Shown here piece after piece: positions 55,095 through 64,000 of a stretch of 64,000 bases of DNA; the stretch's first letter is position 1, and each line of letters opens with the position of its first letter. Source of the DNA: Physcia stellaris (Eukaryota > Ascomycota > Lecanoromycetes > Caliciales > Physciaceae); assembly GCA_018902385.1 (NCBI GenBank), contig JABSSW010000047.1:124001-188000 (forward strand), given 5' to 3'. Made by a program: the position numbers and the translations under genes. The notes under the pieces are model-generated. The model was not told the DNA's origin. It searched no databases and saw nothing but the letters and a program-made list of their open reading frames with translations.

Positions 55095-55942
55095 TAGTTA
55101 GTAAGCAAGTACGGAGTTTATCTGGGCTTCGGCGGTGGAACGCACTCTCACCGTTCATTAGAAACCGCCCTCTTCCATGATGATCACCTTTTGATTCACA
55201 ATCCCTTCACCGAAGCTTTGTGATTTCGAGACTTCTCACTATGGAACATTTTCGGTTCGTTCTCCTACTATGCTTTCAATATCAATGCACCAATCCGTGC
55301 AAATGAGGTGCTACATATAACTCAAACTCACTTTTCGGAACCTTACTTCCATTCACTTGGCAGCTCAATTTCACCAATGGCCTCACTTTGCTTCAGGAAA
55401 TGTACCAAGGTAAGGCCAAACCGCTTCACCAGCGGAGACTGCCGGGCTGTTGATCATGGAGCAAGACGCTGATGAGGAAGCAGTGTGGTTCCTATCGAGG
55501 AATGGAGCAAAAAACGGTTACTTGGCAACCGGCACAATGAGGAAGGCGCTTTGCGCATAGAAAGAGTGAGTAGAACTCTCCTTGATCAATCATAGCCTGG
55601 ACATACCTCGACGAAACTGCGATTACCCGACTTGGGCCGGAATCAGAAGATGATGTCTATTTCGCGTCGACTCCCTCTGATTTGATCCAAAGGCGAGTCC
55701 TCGGCTTTATTCTCTTAGCAATATCTTATCCTTCTCTCTCCGATTACTTATTGTCGTTCTCCCTCTCGCTCCCTCTCAATCCCTGATCCTCCAAAAACGC
55801 CCCATCTCATCGCTATATATCTATATATTATTACATATCCACGGCTTCTGATTTCTGATTCACATTATCAACCTCATCTCCCTTATTACATTTTATTCAG
55901 ACTCATCTCCAATAACCAAACCCTGAATACCCGAGACCGGAA
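55095..55942. other. intergenic, promoter of the downstream gene
   Basis: No gene. 55618-55660 contains a partial copy of the repeat found at 57006 and 57203 (ATTACCCGACTTGG and GGAATCAGAAGATGA). The last 150 bp before the ATG are C/T-rich, as in fungal promoters. Confidence 0.45.
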
Positions 55943-56965
55943 ATGACTCTCGCCATCCCTTCCTCCCTGAGTCTCACCGTCTCAAACTTCATCACAGCTC
56001 CCCTCTTCACCAGCGAACCCTACTGCTCCGTCCCCTCTACGAGCCTCAACTACACTCGTATCGCGACTCTAACCTCCCTCCCAGTGGCCGACTGCGGAAC
56101 CTGCGTCTCGCTCTGTCTGACTAACGCCTTGCCCCCATCAGAGGGCCGCATCGAGCACTGCGTCGACAAGCTACTCGTGGCGGCAAACGAGATAATCAGC
56201 GTTAATGACAACAACGCCGATTCTTCGAACACCACAGGTACCAATGACGACAGGAGCATCGCAACATTCGAGATCGGTCCTCAGAACCTATTGATCGGCG
56301 GTATCGACCCCATACACGGCGTGACGCACACGGAGGCTCACGTCGTGGAGGAGGAGCGGTGCAAAGGTGTTTGGGACGGGACCGTGTTACTGGATGGGAG
56401 TTTACCGCTGGGCAAATTCGCGGAGTATATGCTGATGGGACCAGCGGGCGACTGGAATACCAAAGCGAACACGGAAGTGAAAGTGGACCCCGATGCATGC
56501 AATTGCGGGACCGATGAGGCTGCTGACACTGAGGATGCGGCTCCGGCTCCGGCTCAGCCTGGGATTTCGAATGCGAATGCCAACGTGTTTGCAAAGAACA
56601 AGCCGTCTTCGAAGGAGGTTGCTAAGAGCGCTGAGAGCGGAAATTCGACTGCTGCGGCTTTCAATGCTGCTGTTGCTGCCGGTGCTGCTGCTGCCGCTTT
56701 GAGTAATGATGTTGAAAAGTATGCCATGGATGTGTGGGCGAACAAGAGAACGGAAGTGAGGAAGGGACAACCAAAGGGACACGGAAGGCCAATTCTGCCC
56801 GCCGAGGGCGTTAAAGCTCTAGGAAAGAGATCCAACAATGCCACGGATATCAAGCCGCCCACGGTGACGGGACCGGTTTTTAGCCCGCCGACCGGGGCAG
56901 AATACATGGTTGACAAGGGATTTATGCCGAGACAAGGCGGAGCTGGACGGAGGTTTGGGGGATAG
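55943..56965 (+). CDS. unrecognised Ala-rich protein
   Basis: Single exon, 340 aa from the ATG at 55943. The N-terminal 85 residues include Cys pairs (EPYCSVP, ADCGTCVSLCL, EHCVDKLL), which suggest metal or disulfide chemistry. A middle block has ATFEIGPQNLLIGGIDPIHG and CKGVWDGTVLLDGSLPLGKF, and an acidic CNCGTDEAADTED follows. Then comes an Ala run (AAAFNAAVAAGAAAAAL) and a basic part RKGQPKGHGRPILPAEGVKA; the tail is Gly-rich (QGGAGRRFGG). There is no clear signal peptide. I do not recognise the family. An inverted fragment of a paralogue lies upstream. Confidence 0.7.
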   Translation: MTLAIPSSLSLTVSNFITAPLFTSEPYCSVPSTSLNYTRIATLTSLPVADCGTCVSLCLTNALPPSEGRIEHCVDKLLVAANEIISVNDNNADSSNTTGTNDDRSIATFEIGPQNLLIGGIDPIHGVTHTEAHVVEEERCKGVWDGTVLLDGSLPLGKFAEYMLMGPAGDWNTKANTEVKVDPDACNCGTDEAADTEDAAPAPAQPGISNANANVFAKNKPSSKEVAKSAESGNSTAAAFNAAVAAGAAAAALSNDVEKYAMDVWANKRTEVRKGQPKGHGRPILPAEGVKALGKRSNNATDIKPPTVTGPVFSPPTGAEYMVDKGFMPRQGGAGRRFGG

Positions 56966-57005
56966 GAGGATATCCCATGGTCTGGTAATAGTAGGATACA
57001 CCGAT

Positions 57006-57307
57006 AGACCTCCGGTTACCCGGCTTGGGGCGCAATCAGAAGATGAGGTTGTCTTCATGTCGTCTTCATATGCTTTGTGCCAAACACGGGTACGCGTTTT
57101 GTCATAATGGATGTACTAGTGGCGATGCATCAGAGACAAAATAGCACCACACCAGACCATAAGATAGTCGTGCGAATTTCCTGTGATTGTATATACCCTT
57201 ACAGACCTCCGGTTACCAGCCTCGGGACGGAATCAAGATATTATGTGTGATTCATTCTATAGTCGTATGCTTCGTGCCAAAGCCGGGTCCGCGTCTTGTC
57301 ACAATGG
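57006..57307 (+). repeat. direct duplication of about 105 bp, 197 bp apart
   Basis: AGACCTCCGGTTAC starts both copies, at 57006 and 57203. Both end with GCGT-TTGTCA-AATGG at 57110 and 57307. In between, TCGTATGCTTCGTGCCAAA in the second matches TTCATATGCTTTGTGCCAAA in the first. A partial third copy lies at 55618, on the other side of the Ala-rich gene. Confidence 0.75.
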
Positions 57308-58708
57308 TACTTGGAAGGCAGGCGCATCGCGCCAGATTATGCGACTGAGGAGGAAGGATACTGGATCGCGCTAAGTGGCGGTGATGTGCACGATTCTATA
57401 TCTATCAAATTCTACCAAGAAGCGCGGGTTAGGGATTCTTATCGATTTAATTTGACACTACTATTATGATATCTTTCTGTTTGTGGAATTGTTGGCATTT
57501 GGCGAGCTGTTTGTCGATGTATCTATCACCACCCCCTCCGTGGAGAAAGATCGGGTGCCGACGAAAGATGTGTCAGGTCAAGACTACCCATCTATGGATA
57601 TTAGAACACAAGATGATATGAATATATTTCTAAAACTCGACATCTTTCCCAAGTCGGATAAACATCATTTCACCCAGGTTCCAGTAAATAATTACGATCA
57701 TGCAGGAATGAGCTCCACACTCGATTTCGCTAGGGACAGCTATTGTCAGAAGAGAACAACATAGATCCCAGACGAGCAACCTCGAGCCTAGAATCTCTCG
57801 TCATCTTCCTTCTACTCTAGCAATCCTGCGCTCTCTCCATCGGACACGCCAAGCACAGTCTAGAAACCCCATCTCTCCTCATCTTTCTCGACTGTTGGCG
57901 CATTCAATAGGCTGATAAGTGACGGTAGGGAAGTGGCTCAGATCGCTCTGGACTCGGGCGCGACTCAAGAACCTGCTAGGCAATAGGCTCGATCGCAACG
58001 GGGGCTCGAGGGACGGAAGCCGGATATAAGCCTCATAGTTTGTCATAGGGGATCTGTTGAGTGAGCTGGTTGAGGATTTTGGACGCCACAAAGCTAATCT
58101 TTTTTGACTCATAGGCGGCTGGAGCGGTATTGGATGGGTGACGAGCTTGAGAGGGATTTCTGCAGTCCTGTGTGGTGTCTCGAAGACAGATAATACTCTG
58201 TCGTTACCATGTCTTGGAAAGCAGCACGGGGAGAAGAGATTACGAATGAGGCTTGACCAACCGTTTGGACTAGACGCAACATCGAAGGTAGGGCTGGGTA
58301 TCTAAACTTTCAGTCCATTAAGCTATCATTCACAAGGCACATGCGTCTTTTCGATTAAGTTTGCGGCGTGCAGATTCCTCAACAGCTCGCTCAACAATAT
58401 TTTTCGATTACTGTATCCATGTTGAAAGAAGCTTGACTAAGTAATTAGTGGGGCGAGTCGTAAGAGGAAGGTATCGACTAGTTCGGGGTACAAATAAAAG
58501 AGCAATGCGCCCTTCTCGACGTCTATAAATCCAGCCTAACGTTGAAACAAATGACACTAACATCTTCCTGCGCGGAAAGCTGCATCAGAGAGAAGTGGAA
58601 TATTGATGCTTCTCATCAGATACCGGCCCAGTGCTTTCGCTTCGGCTAGAGAGTACGAGTATCGCGCTGAGAAAGCTCAATCGTGCCTTGTGCCAAGATG
58701 GTTCATAG

Positions 58709-58748
58709 TTGGACTTTTTATTGTGACCTTGGATTTTTTATTGTGACC
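58709..58748 (+). repeat. 20 bp tandem duplication
   Basis: TTGGACTTTTTATTGTGACC at 58709-58728 is followed at once by TTGGATTTTTTATTGTGACC, one mismatch. No coding context. Confidence 0.9.
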
Positions 58749-59331
58749 TTTAGCCCATTCCCAGCAAGAGTTGTCGCAGATGACGCTGGTTGGGCCTGAG
58801 GCGTGGTATCTATGGCCTTGTTCTCGTTGGGACAAAGAACCCTTTCAACCGAATAATGCGTTTTGTTGATTCCATTGTTGAGATATTTTCCACACAATGA
58901 CTCAGGCCCAACAATCTTCTTGTTTAAAAGATATTCCCCAGGTCGGTCTTTCGAACGTTCTCTTCCCATAATTTTTCACTTTCATCACCGTACCTCTGAA
59001 ATGCGATATTCCCAAGAAAATAATCATTTCTCTCGAACGCGCTGCGTCCTTGCTGTATTCATCTCGGTTTTCTGCCGATTTGGTAAAGGCAAGACCAGGA
59101 GGTGAGCGACGCGCCATTCGACACCACATCTATCCTCTAGCTAGAGTAGAGTCAGATATCGAATCAATTGCTGCGAGCGGTCTGGTCACCCTCTTTCCCC
59201 ATCAGCATCTGCCTCTCAAAAAGTAACCCTTGAGACAAAGAAAGCGCAGCACACAACATACCTCTAGCGGTTCCACAATCACGACTCTCAATCAATCCTT
59301 AATCTTAACGCGTAAATATAGTTGCTGCAGG

Positions 59332-60306
59332 ATGGCAACTACACCCTTTACTCTGATGACTGCAGAGCCCGACCGCGCCTACACCGTGGCCACGGTCCAG
59401 GGTCTCGTCCGCAGTCAAGGAGATGAGTATCTCTCCTGTCTCCCGTACAGGACTGACGCGGACTACTCGTTCTGGCTACTCATGGACCGTCTCATGGCGG
59501 AACCCAGGGTCCTACCGCTTCGGCAGGAAAACGAAAGTAACAACGCAAACGAAGCCCGAACGCGGCCTCCTCCGACTAGAACCAACACTCGTCCCGGCAA
59601 TGTACAACGTGCGGGAAACGAGATGGGTCATAGAAATGGGATTCCGATAAAAGGAAAAAGTAGGGCAGAGCGAGGATTCGGTCGAAGAAATAACATTGAC
59701 CCCGAAGCCGAGGATGGTATCCGACAGAATGGGAGGAGAGAAAGGGCCCGAACGGTGTTCCCGGAAACTCTCCACGAAGACACACTCCTGTCACTGAGTT
59801 CGAATCTGACTTATCGAATCAATTGTATCAAACAGGCAACACGATATGCAGATCTGCTCGAAACGGATAAGGTCGACTGCAAACATGTTGATATCGAGGA
59901 ATGGTTAAAAGGGGAATTCCGAGAACCTGGTCCAGAGTCTCTGAAGAAGCAACTCGCTGTAGACAGGATTGAAAAAATAGTCGAGGAAGCTGAGCTGTTC
60001 GAAGCACCACCAAAAGGAGGAAAGGAGAAAAAAGCGACAATATACCTGGCCATTGCTCTCATCCAAGCCGTAACATGGCAAGAAGCATACAAGGACCCGA
60101 GTACTGCGATCAAGGAGCGTATCAGGACACTGTCAGCGAAAAGACATGAGGTACTTTACGGAAATATCTACCACTCCGCTTGGTTGGGGAGCTATCCTGG
60201 GCTGCGGCAGAAAGATAAATCGTCCTGCCCAGGGCTTTCGGAATCCGTGGGTTCAGTTGAAGACCGCGGCCCATTCACACCGGCTACGGTAATCAGAGGA
60301 TTTTGA
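59332..60306 (+). CDS. unrecognised protein, 324 aa
   Basis: Single exon from the ATG at 59332 (the frame opens upstream with TTG only). It begins MATTPFTLMTAEPDRAYTVA. Residues 70-140 are Arg/Asn/Pro-rich and probably disordered. From about residue 150 a helical part follows: LSSNLTYRINCIKQATRYAD, VDIEEWLKGEF, LKKQLAVDRIEKIVEEAELF and ATIYLAIALIQAVTWQEAYK. No membrane segment or signal peptide. No family recognised. The frame is long, uses codons like its neighbours and starts well, so I regard it as real. Confidence 0.65.
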   Translation: MATTPFTLMTAEPDRAYTVATVQGLVRSQGDEYLSCLPYRTDADYSFWLLMDRLMAEPRVLPLRQENESNNANEARTRPPPTRTNTRPGNVQRAGNEMGHRNGIPIKGKSRAERGFGRRNNIDPEAEDGIRQNGRRERARTVFPETLHEDTLLSLSSNLTYRINCIKQATRYADLLETDKVDCKHVDIEEWLKGEFREPGPESLKKQLAVDRIEKIVEEAELFEAPPKGGKEKKATIYLAIALIQAVTWQEAYKDPSTAIKERIRTLSAKRHEVLYGNIYHSAWLGSYPGLRQKDKSSCPGLSESVGSVEDRGPFTPATVIRGF

Positions 60307-60608
60307 GCATGTTCTTTCCATTTCGTATAGCTTAGCTCGTGTATATTTGACCTTCATGAACTTTCGAATAGCATCTGAGTCATTCTGTGTTTACAATTTT
60401 CCAGACTTCCCAACAACTTCCTCAACAATGCATGCGGTCCATCTCTTTCTTCACTCCACGTATTGGCAGGCCGCCAATTCAGGTGAATTCTTGGGTATGA
60501 TTACTGCAAGCCATTTCCCATGCCATTTCCCATGCCGTGCAGAGTTTTCAAGTTGACAAGGGCGCTCGGAGATATCAGGGGTAGAAACCCGTGCGATTTC
60601 TCCGTCTC

Positions 60609-61550
60609 TCAGTTGGACGATTTCGCATCAGATCCGAGCACAAAGTAGCCTTCCAAAGGAATGAGGGGAAGATATTGCGACACGTCCCTGGCGTGGGACG
60701 AATTATGGCCGACTTTTTCTTTGTCCTTCAATTGAAAGTAATAACCAATGTACTCGCACTCTGGTGATCCACGCTGATAAGTCGCTGCACGACGTTTCCG
60801 CCATTTGTTTTTCTTCTGTTCACTTTTGCCAGAAGAAGGTTTCGGATGGGTGTGCTGATGCTCGGTGTAGTCGTAGCTTCGAGCCCTATCGGCCCTATAA
60901 TGCTGGTAGTCCATTGCCTGCTGAACACTAGAGAACATGGAGATCATCTGCATCGGCATGGACGGCTCGAATTCAATACCATACTGAGGCGTCAAATATT
61001 CGTGGAAGATGTACGGAGGTACTCCAAATTGTGCGAGCGGATAGCCAATTGCTGAAGGTTGTTGGGCTACTGGATAGTGATGGATTGATGGGTAGCACTC
61101 AGCTGCCGCAAGAGGCTGAGCTGCCGGATACTGCCAGGCCATGTTGTGAGCTAACTCAGGGTCTTGAGAACTGGGCTGGCTTGTTGAATTTGTTTGACTA
61201 GAATGAGAATCCTGGTGTCTGTGTGTTCCTCTTTCAATCGTTGGAACGAAAGCTGGTGCTGCTGCGTTAAGCAGAGTATCCGATTGCTGTCCCGGTAGAT
61301 GTTTGTCGTGATTATGAGTTGCGATCCTGTTCCCTAACTTTCCAATACTACTAACAGGATCCACGAGCCCTGTCGCTCCATAGAATTGGACTCCTGGGGC
61401 TAAACGAGGAGTCATGAGACGGTGTTGAGTATCATGCGCCCCAGAAATACCCTGGTCGTTGACGAGACCAGTCGGTGGCGGTACGTGTTGTGCTGGTAAA
61501 GCGTCGATAGGAGCAGTGATTGCCTGTTTAGAGGCTGGTTGACCAGACAT
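60609..61550 (-). CDS. unrecognised low-complexity protein, 313 aa
   Basis: Single exon from the ATG at 61550 (MSGQPASKQAITAPIDALPA). Residues 1-230 are rich in Gln, Pro, Ala, His and Tyr (AWQYPAAQPLAAAECYPSIH, YPVAQQPSAIGYPLAQFG) and look disordered. A basic patch SGKSEQKKNKWRKRRAATYQ near residue 250 could be a nuclear localisation or RNA-contact site. No domain recognised. Next to it, 60508-60536 carries a 12 bp tandem duplication (CATTTCCCATGC). Confidence 0.6.
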   Translation of the reverse strand: MSGQPASKQAITAPIDALPAQHVPPPTGLVNDQGISGAHDTQHRLMTPRLAPGVQFYGATGLVDPVSSIGKLGNRIATHNHDKHLPGQQSDTLLNAAAPAFVPTIERGTHRHQDSHSSQTNSTSQPSSQDPELAHNMAWQYPAAQPLAAAECYPSIHHYPVAQQPSAIGYPLAQFGVPPYIFHEYLTPQYGIEFEPSMPMQMISMFSSVQQAMDYQHYRADRARSYDYTEHQHTHPKPSSGKSEQKKNKWRKRRAATYQRGSPECEYIGYYFQLKDKEKVGHNSSHARDVSQYLPLIPLEGYFVLGSDAKSSN

Positions 61551-61993
61551 GCTGAAATCAGAGACGGTTGAAGTGCCTATCGCCTGAAAAGGACAACGCG
61601 GGACCAGCAGTATTCAAGACAATAAGAGATATGCAGTGGATAGAAATAATGGTAGATTTCTAGGACGAGGCGCGACCGGCAACTGTCAGGAAGACGATAA
61701 GGTGTTTGCAGTGAATGGAAAAATGATGGTACTTTTCCTGGAGGGAAAAGCTTCATTTGTTGACGTGGTGATGATTGCCTTGTTTTGTAGTTTGAGGTGT
61801 CATATGATTGTCCCAGTGATTGGCTGAACTGATACTTTGAACAACACCAATAGCTTCTCAACATTGAATAACGATAACACGCGTTTCCAAGACGGGTTGC
61901 GGACGAGACCTGGGATAGTATTTTGGCTTGACCTAGAACATGCGATCTCCCAAGATTCTCTAGGACCATCCATACTTAAAGATGATAGATGAT

Positions 61994-62749
61994 CTATTTC
62001 TTCTTTCTGTTCCCTCTCACAACTCTCCTCTCCCTAGCCTCTCTTTGCCTTGCTGCCCTCTTCCTCCAAGCCATAAATCTATCACGAGGATCAAACTCCC
62101 TGACTTTGACACCTGCTCTTTCTGCTGCTCGCCCTATCGACCAATTGGCCTCCCGATACACATAACCATGACCGGTGACCATGTCCTGGTGCGGGGGTAT
62201 CGCCTCCTTCTGCTTCTTTGCCTTCAACGCAACGTATGTCTTCTTGGCCTCTGCACCTTCTACAGGACTATCTTGCTCCGTGACCTCTTGCTCCACCGGA
62301 GTGGGTGTAGAGGTAGACATCTCTCGCCCGACCAAGCCCAGTCTTCGTCTTCTGGGTGCGTGTGGAGATGTCGGTAGTTTCATGCCCCGTTCAAACACAA
62401 CCCCGATATATTTTCGGTCAGGATGCTTGTGAGGATCTTTATAGTATGTGACGTATCCTTTCTGTGTCGCATATATCGTGTGATCGCGTCCCATGTCGCA
62501 GTTTTCGCCTGGAAACCAGTGGGTACCTCGTTGGCGGAAGATGATGTTTCCAGGTACGACTAGCTCCGAAGCACCTTTCTTCGCACCAAGACGTTTGCCA
62601 GGACCTTGCTTTGCGCCGTTCGCTCTGCCTTCAGTGGCGTGAGATGCATGACGGGTAAAAATAGGAGTGAGGAAGGGTGTGAGTGGTCTCAATTGGATGA
62701 TTGAGGAGTGAATGAGAAACGAAGATAGACGAAGATGTGGAAGCGCCAT
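61994..62749 (-). CDS. mitochondrial ribosomal protein bL27m
   Basis: Single exon, 251 aa from the ATG at 62749. An Arg/Ser/Leu-rich presequence ends near FTRHASHATEGRANGAKQGP; GKRLGAKKGASELVVPGNII, FRQRGTHWFPGENCDMGRDH and TIYATQKGYVTYYKD are the L27 core. L27 sits at the peptidyl-transferase centre of the large subunit. A long fungal C-terminal extension follows, ending in Arg/Lys-rich RVVRGNRKKK. The yeast counterpart is MRP7. Confidence 0.95.
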   Translation of the reverse strand: MALPHLRLSSFLIHSSIIQLRPLTPFLTPIFTRHASHATEGRANGAKQGPGKRLGAKKGASELVVPGNIIFRQRGTHWFPGENCDMGRDHTIYATQKGYVTYYKDPHKHPDRKYIGVVFERGMKLPTSPHAPRRRRLGLVGREMSTSTPTPVEQEVTEQDSPVEGAEAKKTYVALKAKKQKEAIPPHQDMVTGHGYVYREANWSIGRAAERAGVKVREFDPRDRFMAWRKRAARQREARERRVVRGNRKKK

Positions 62750-63046
62750 CTTGGAGTTGCAAGGCAGAGAGCTGCCGTGGCAGAGTCGAGAGTTTGGCTA
62801 GCGGAGTGCGCGAAGTTATCGCAGTTAAAGACTTTTCCGTCGGATCAATATCAAAGAGACGTGAACAGAAGGAAAAGTGATGGTACATGGAAAGCTTGGA
62901 GTGAGGTCTGCACCGTGTATTACAGCTAGTATGTTTGGTAATTTTAGTGTGGTATTCTCGAAGTGACCTCACCACAAAATCTCATATATCGCATTCATTC
63001 TCGCTTTCTATGGCTCGTAAGAGAAAGAAAGCTATCACCGCTGATA

Positions 63047-63979
63047 CTATAAACCTCTCAGATATTCCCTAGCGCCACAGAACCTCATACCTTTCCGCGC
63101 GTTGTATGTCTTTTCCATAGGCCACGCTACTCCCTTTCCTTCGGCAAAGACAGCTCTATACTTCTTCATGCCATTGTCCGGATCGCTCTTGAGCTCTTTG
63201 TCTAGCTGATCCACAGTTGCTAACTCCCTTCTGATCTCGCTACCTTTTTCTTTCTCGACATACTCCGCGATCTGTTCGTAGCTAGCAGTCTCTCCCGCAA
63301 TATGCACCAGACCCCCTACCTCCCCATCAACAAGCACCAGCTCCGCAACCGCCTTCCCAATATCTTGCGTCGTGGTAAACGTGATCTCATTCTCCCATGC
63401 ACCCAAGGCAATCACACTCCCTCTATCCTCACTGACGACCCCGAAAGCAGGCACAAACAGAAATGACAAAAACAGTCCCGTGGAAACAATCACCCACTTC
63501 GTTCGTTCCTGTGCCCGCAATAGGTCTCTCACGTCCAATTGCTCACTGAACAGATCCTGCGAGCTCCCTCGGCCGATGACGTCGTAGTCCATCCCGTACT
63601 GCCATGGGAAATAGCGATCGACTTCAGCAGCGAGGACAGCCTTGGCGAGTTTGAGCTGGGTACCAGTAGGGGATGTCATACCCGTGCAGCCGACGACGGT
63701 GGAGTATTTTGAGAAGATTTGGCTCAGATCGGCTTCGTTTCCATTGGTGATATCTGCTCGGACGACCGAGACGCCTCTTGACTGTAGGGACGGGACGAGA
63801 TCGCGCCGTGCTAGGGTGGCGGAGTCAGGATTGCCTACTGGGTCTGGTCGTAGCAGGATGGTAATGTTGCGGTCATTGCGCTTTGGGTGGTTGCACAGGG
63901 CGTTGATTACTTCGTTGCCTAATTCTCCGGCTCCTAGGACAAGGATCGACTTCTTGCGGGCGGAATCCGCCATTCTCAT
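63047..63979 (-). CDS. NmrA-like NAD(P)-binding protein (isoflavone-reductase family)
   Basis: Single exon, 310 aa from the ATG at 63979. The Rossmann motif is SILVLGAGELGNEVI (GxGxxG, about residues 16-21); RPDP follows the second strand, VSVVRADITNG the third and YSTVVGCTGM the fourth. VDRYFPWQYGMDYDVIGRG and KWVIVSTGLFLSFLFVP follow the NmrA/PCBER order. These proteins bind NAD(P) and act as reductases or redox sensors; the substrate is unknown here. The typical catalytic Lys of reductases is not evident at FPWQYGMD, so a regulatory role is possible. Confidence 0.88.
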   Translation of the reverse strand: MRMADSARKKSILVLGAGELGNEVINALCNHPKRNDRNITILLRPDPVGNPDSATLARRDLVPSLQSRGVSVVRADITNGNEADLSQIFSKYSTVVGCTGMTSPTGTQLKLAKAVLAAEVDRYFPWQYGMDYDVIGRGSSQDLFSEQLDVRDLLRAQERTKWVIVSTGLFLSFLFVPAFGVVSEDRGSVIALGAWENEITFTTTQDIGKAVAELVLVDGEVGGLVHIAGETASYEQIAEYVEKEKGSEIRRELATVDQLDKELKSDPDNGMKKYRAVFAEGKGVAWPMEKTYNARKGMRFCGAREYLRGL

Positions 63980-64000
63980 GTACTGGATTGAGAAATGATA

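Larger units (their letters stand above)
56966..59331. other. gene-free stretch with small repeats
   Basis: No supported gene. The frame 57483-57764 (93 codons, plus) is the best candidate but has no domain, signal peptide or splice context. Repeats are listed separately. Confidence 0.35.

Noticed and set aside
57483-57764. 93-codon plus-strand frame
   Set aside because: No domain, signal peptide or splice signals; kept only as a note.
1-64000. CRISPR arrays, rRNA genes, telomere repeats, viral or transposase genes
   Set aside because: Looked for and not seen.

Overview
The window is nuclear DNA of a filamentous ascomycete (Pezizomycotina). The evidence is short introns (about 46-96 nt) with GT/AG ends and CTAAC- or CTGAC-like branch sites, a fungal multimodular NRPS without introns, and typical ascomycete genes: CipC-like protein, SYG1/XPR1, an F-box protein on the MFPILDLPNELL pattern, a T5orf172 protein and small secreted proteins. 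I cannot fix the class from sequence alone.

Layout. 1-2.7 kb has no gene but two short inverted-repeat elements (MITE-like). 2.75-10.85 kb is one NRPS of order T-C-A-T-E-C-A-T with no release domain; the remains of a further condensation domain follow its stop. 12.9-18.1 kb holds a four-exon gene ending in a CaaX box, a small secreted protein, an Ala/Lys/Pro-rich protein and a wax-synthase-like acyltransferase. 18.9-28 kb holds an F-box protein, a secreted protein, a broken T5orf172 gene and a three-exon secreted or membrane protein. 29.6-34.3 kb is the housekeeping core: cysteinyl-tRNA synthetase and TRM61, divergent around a 260 bp promoter. 34.4-39.3 kb holds a small secreted protein, a thioesterase-like protein, a CipC-like protein and an F-box relic. 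39.7-43.1 kb is a SYG1/XPR1 phosphate exporter. 43.1-49.4 kb is gene-poor, with diverged tandem repeats and one frameshifted secreted protein. 49.4-64 kb holds a VWA protein, an MFS transporter, three unrecognised proteins, mitochondrial L27 and an NmrA-like oxidoreductase.

The genes do not form one pathway. The NRPS has no tailoring, regulator or transporter gene beside it; the MFS pump lies 40 kb away. The most striking shared property is damage. Six loci have a reading frame broken by one stop codon or one frame change although homologous-looking sequence continues (F-box at 18.9 kb, T5orf172, CysRS, F-box at 39 kb, secreted protein at 45.4 kb, VWA protein), and the NRPS 3' end is eroded. 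Because CysRS is normally essential, assembly or base-call error must be excluded before reading this as pseudogene formation.

Many exon structures below were assembled by eye from splice signals and phase; they are predictions.
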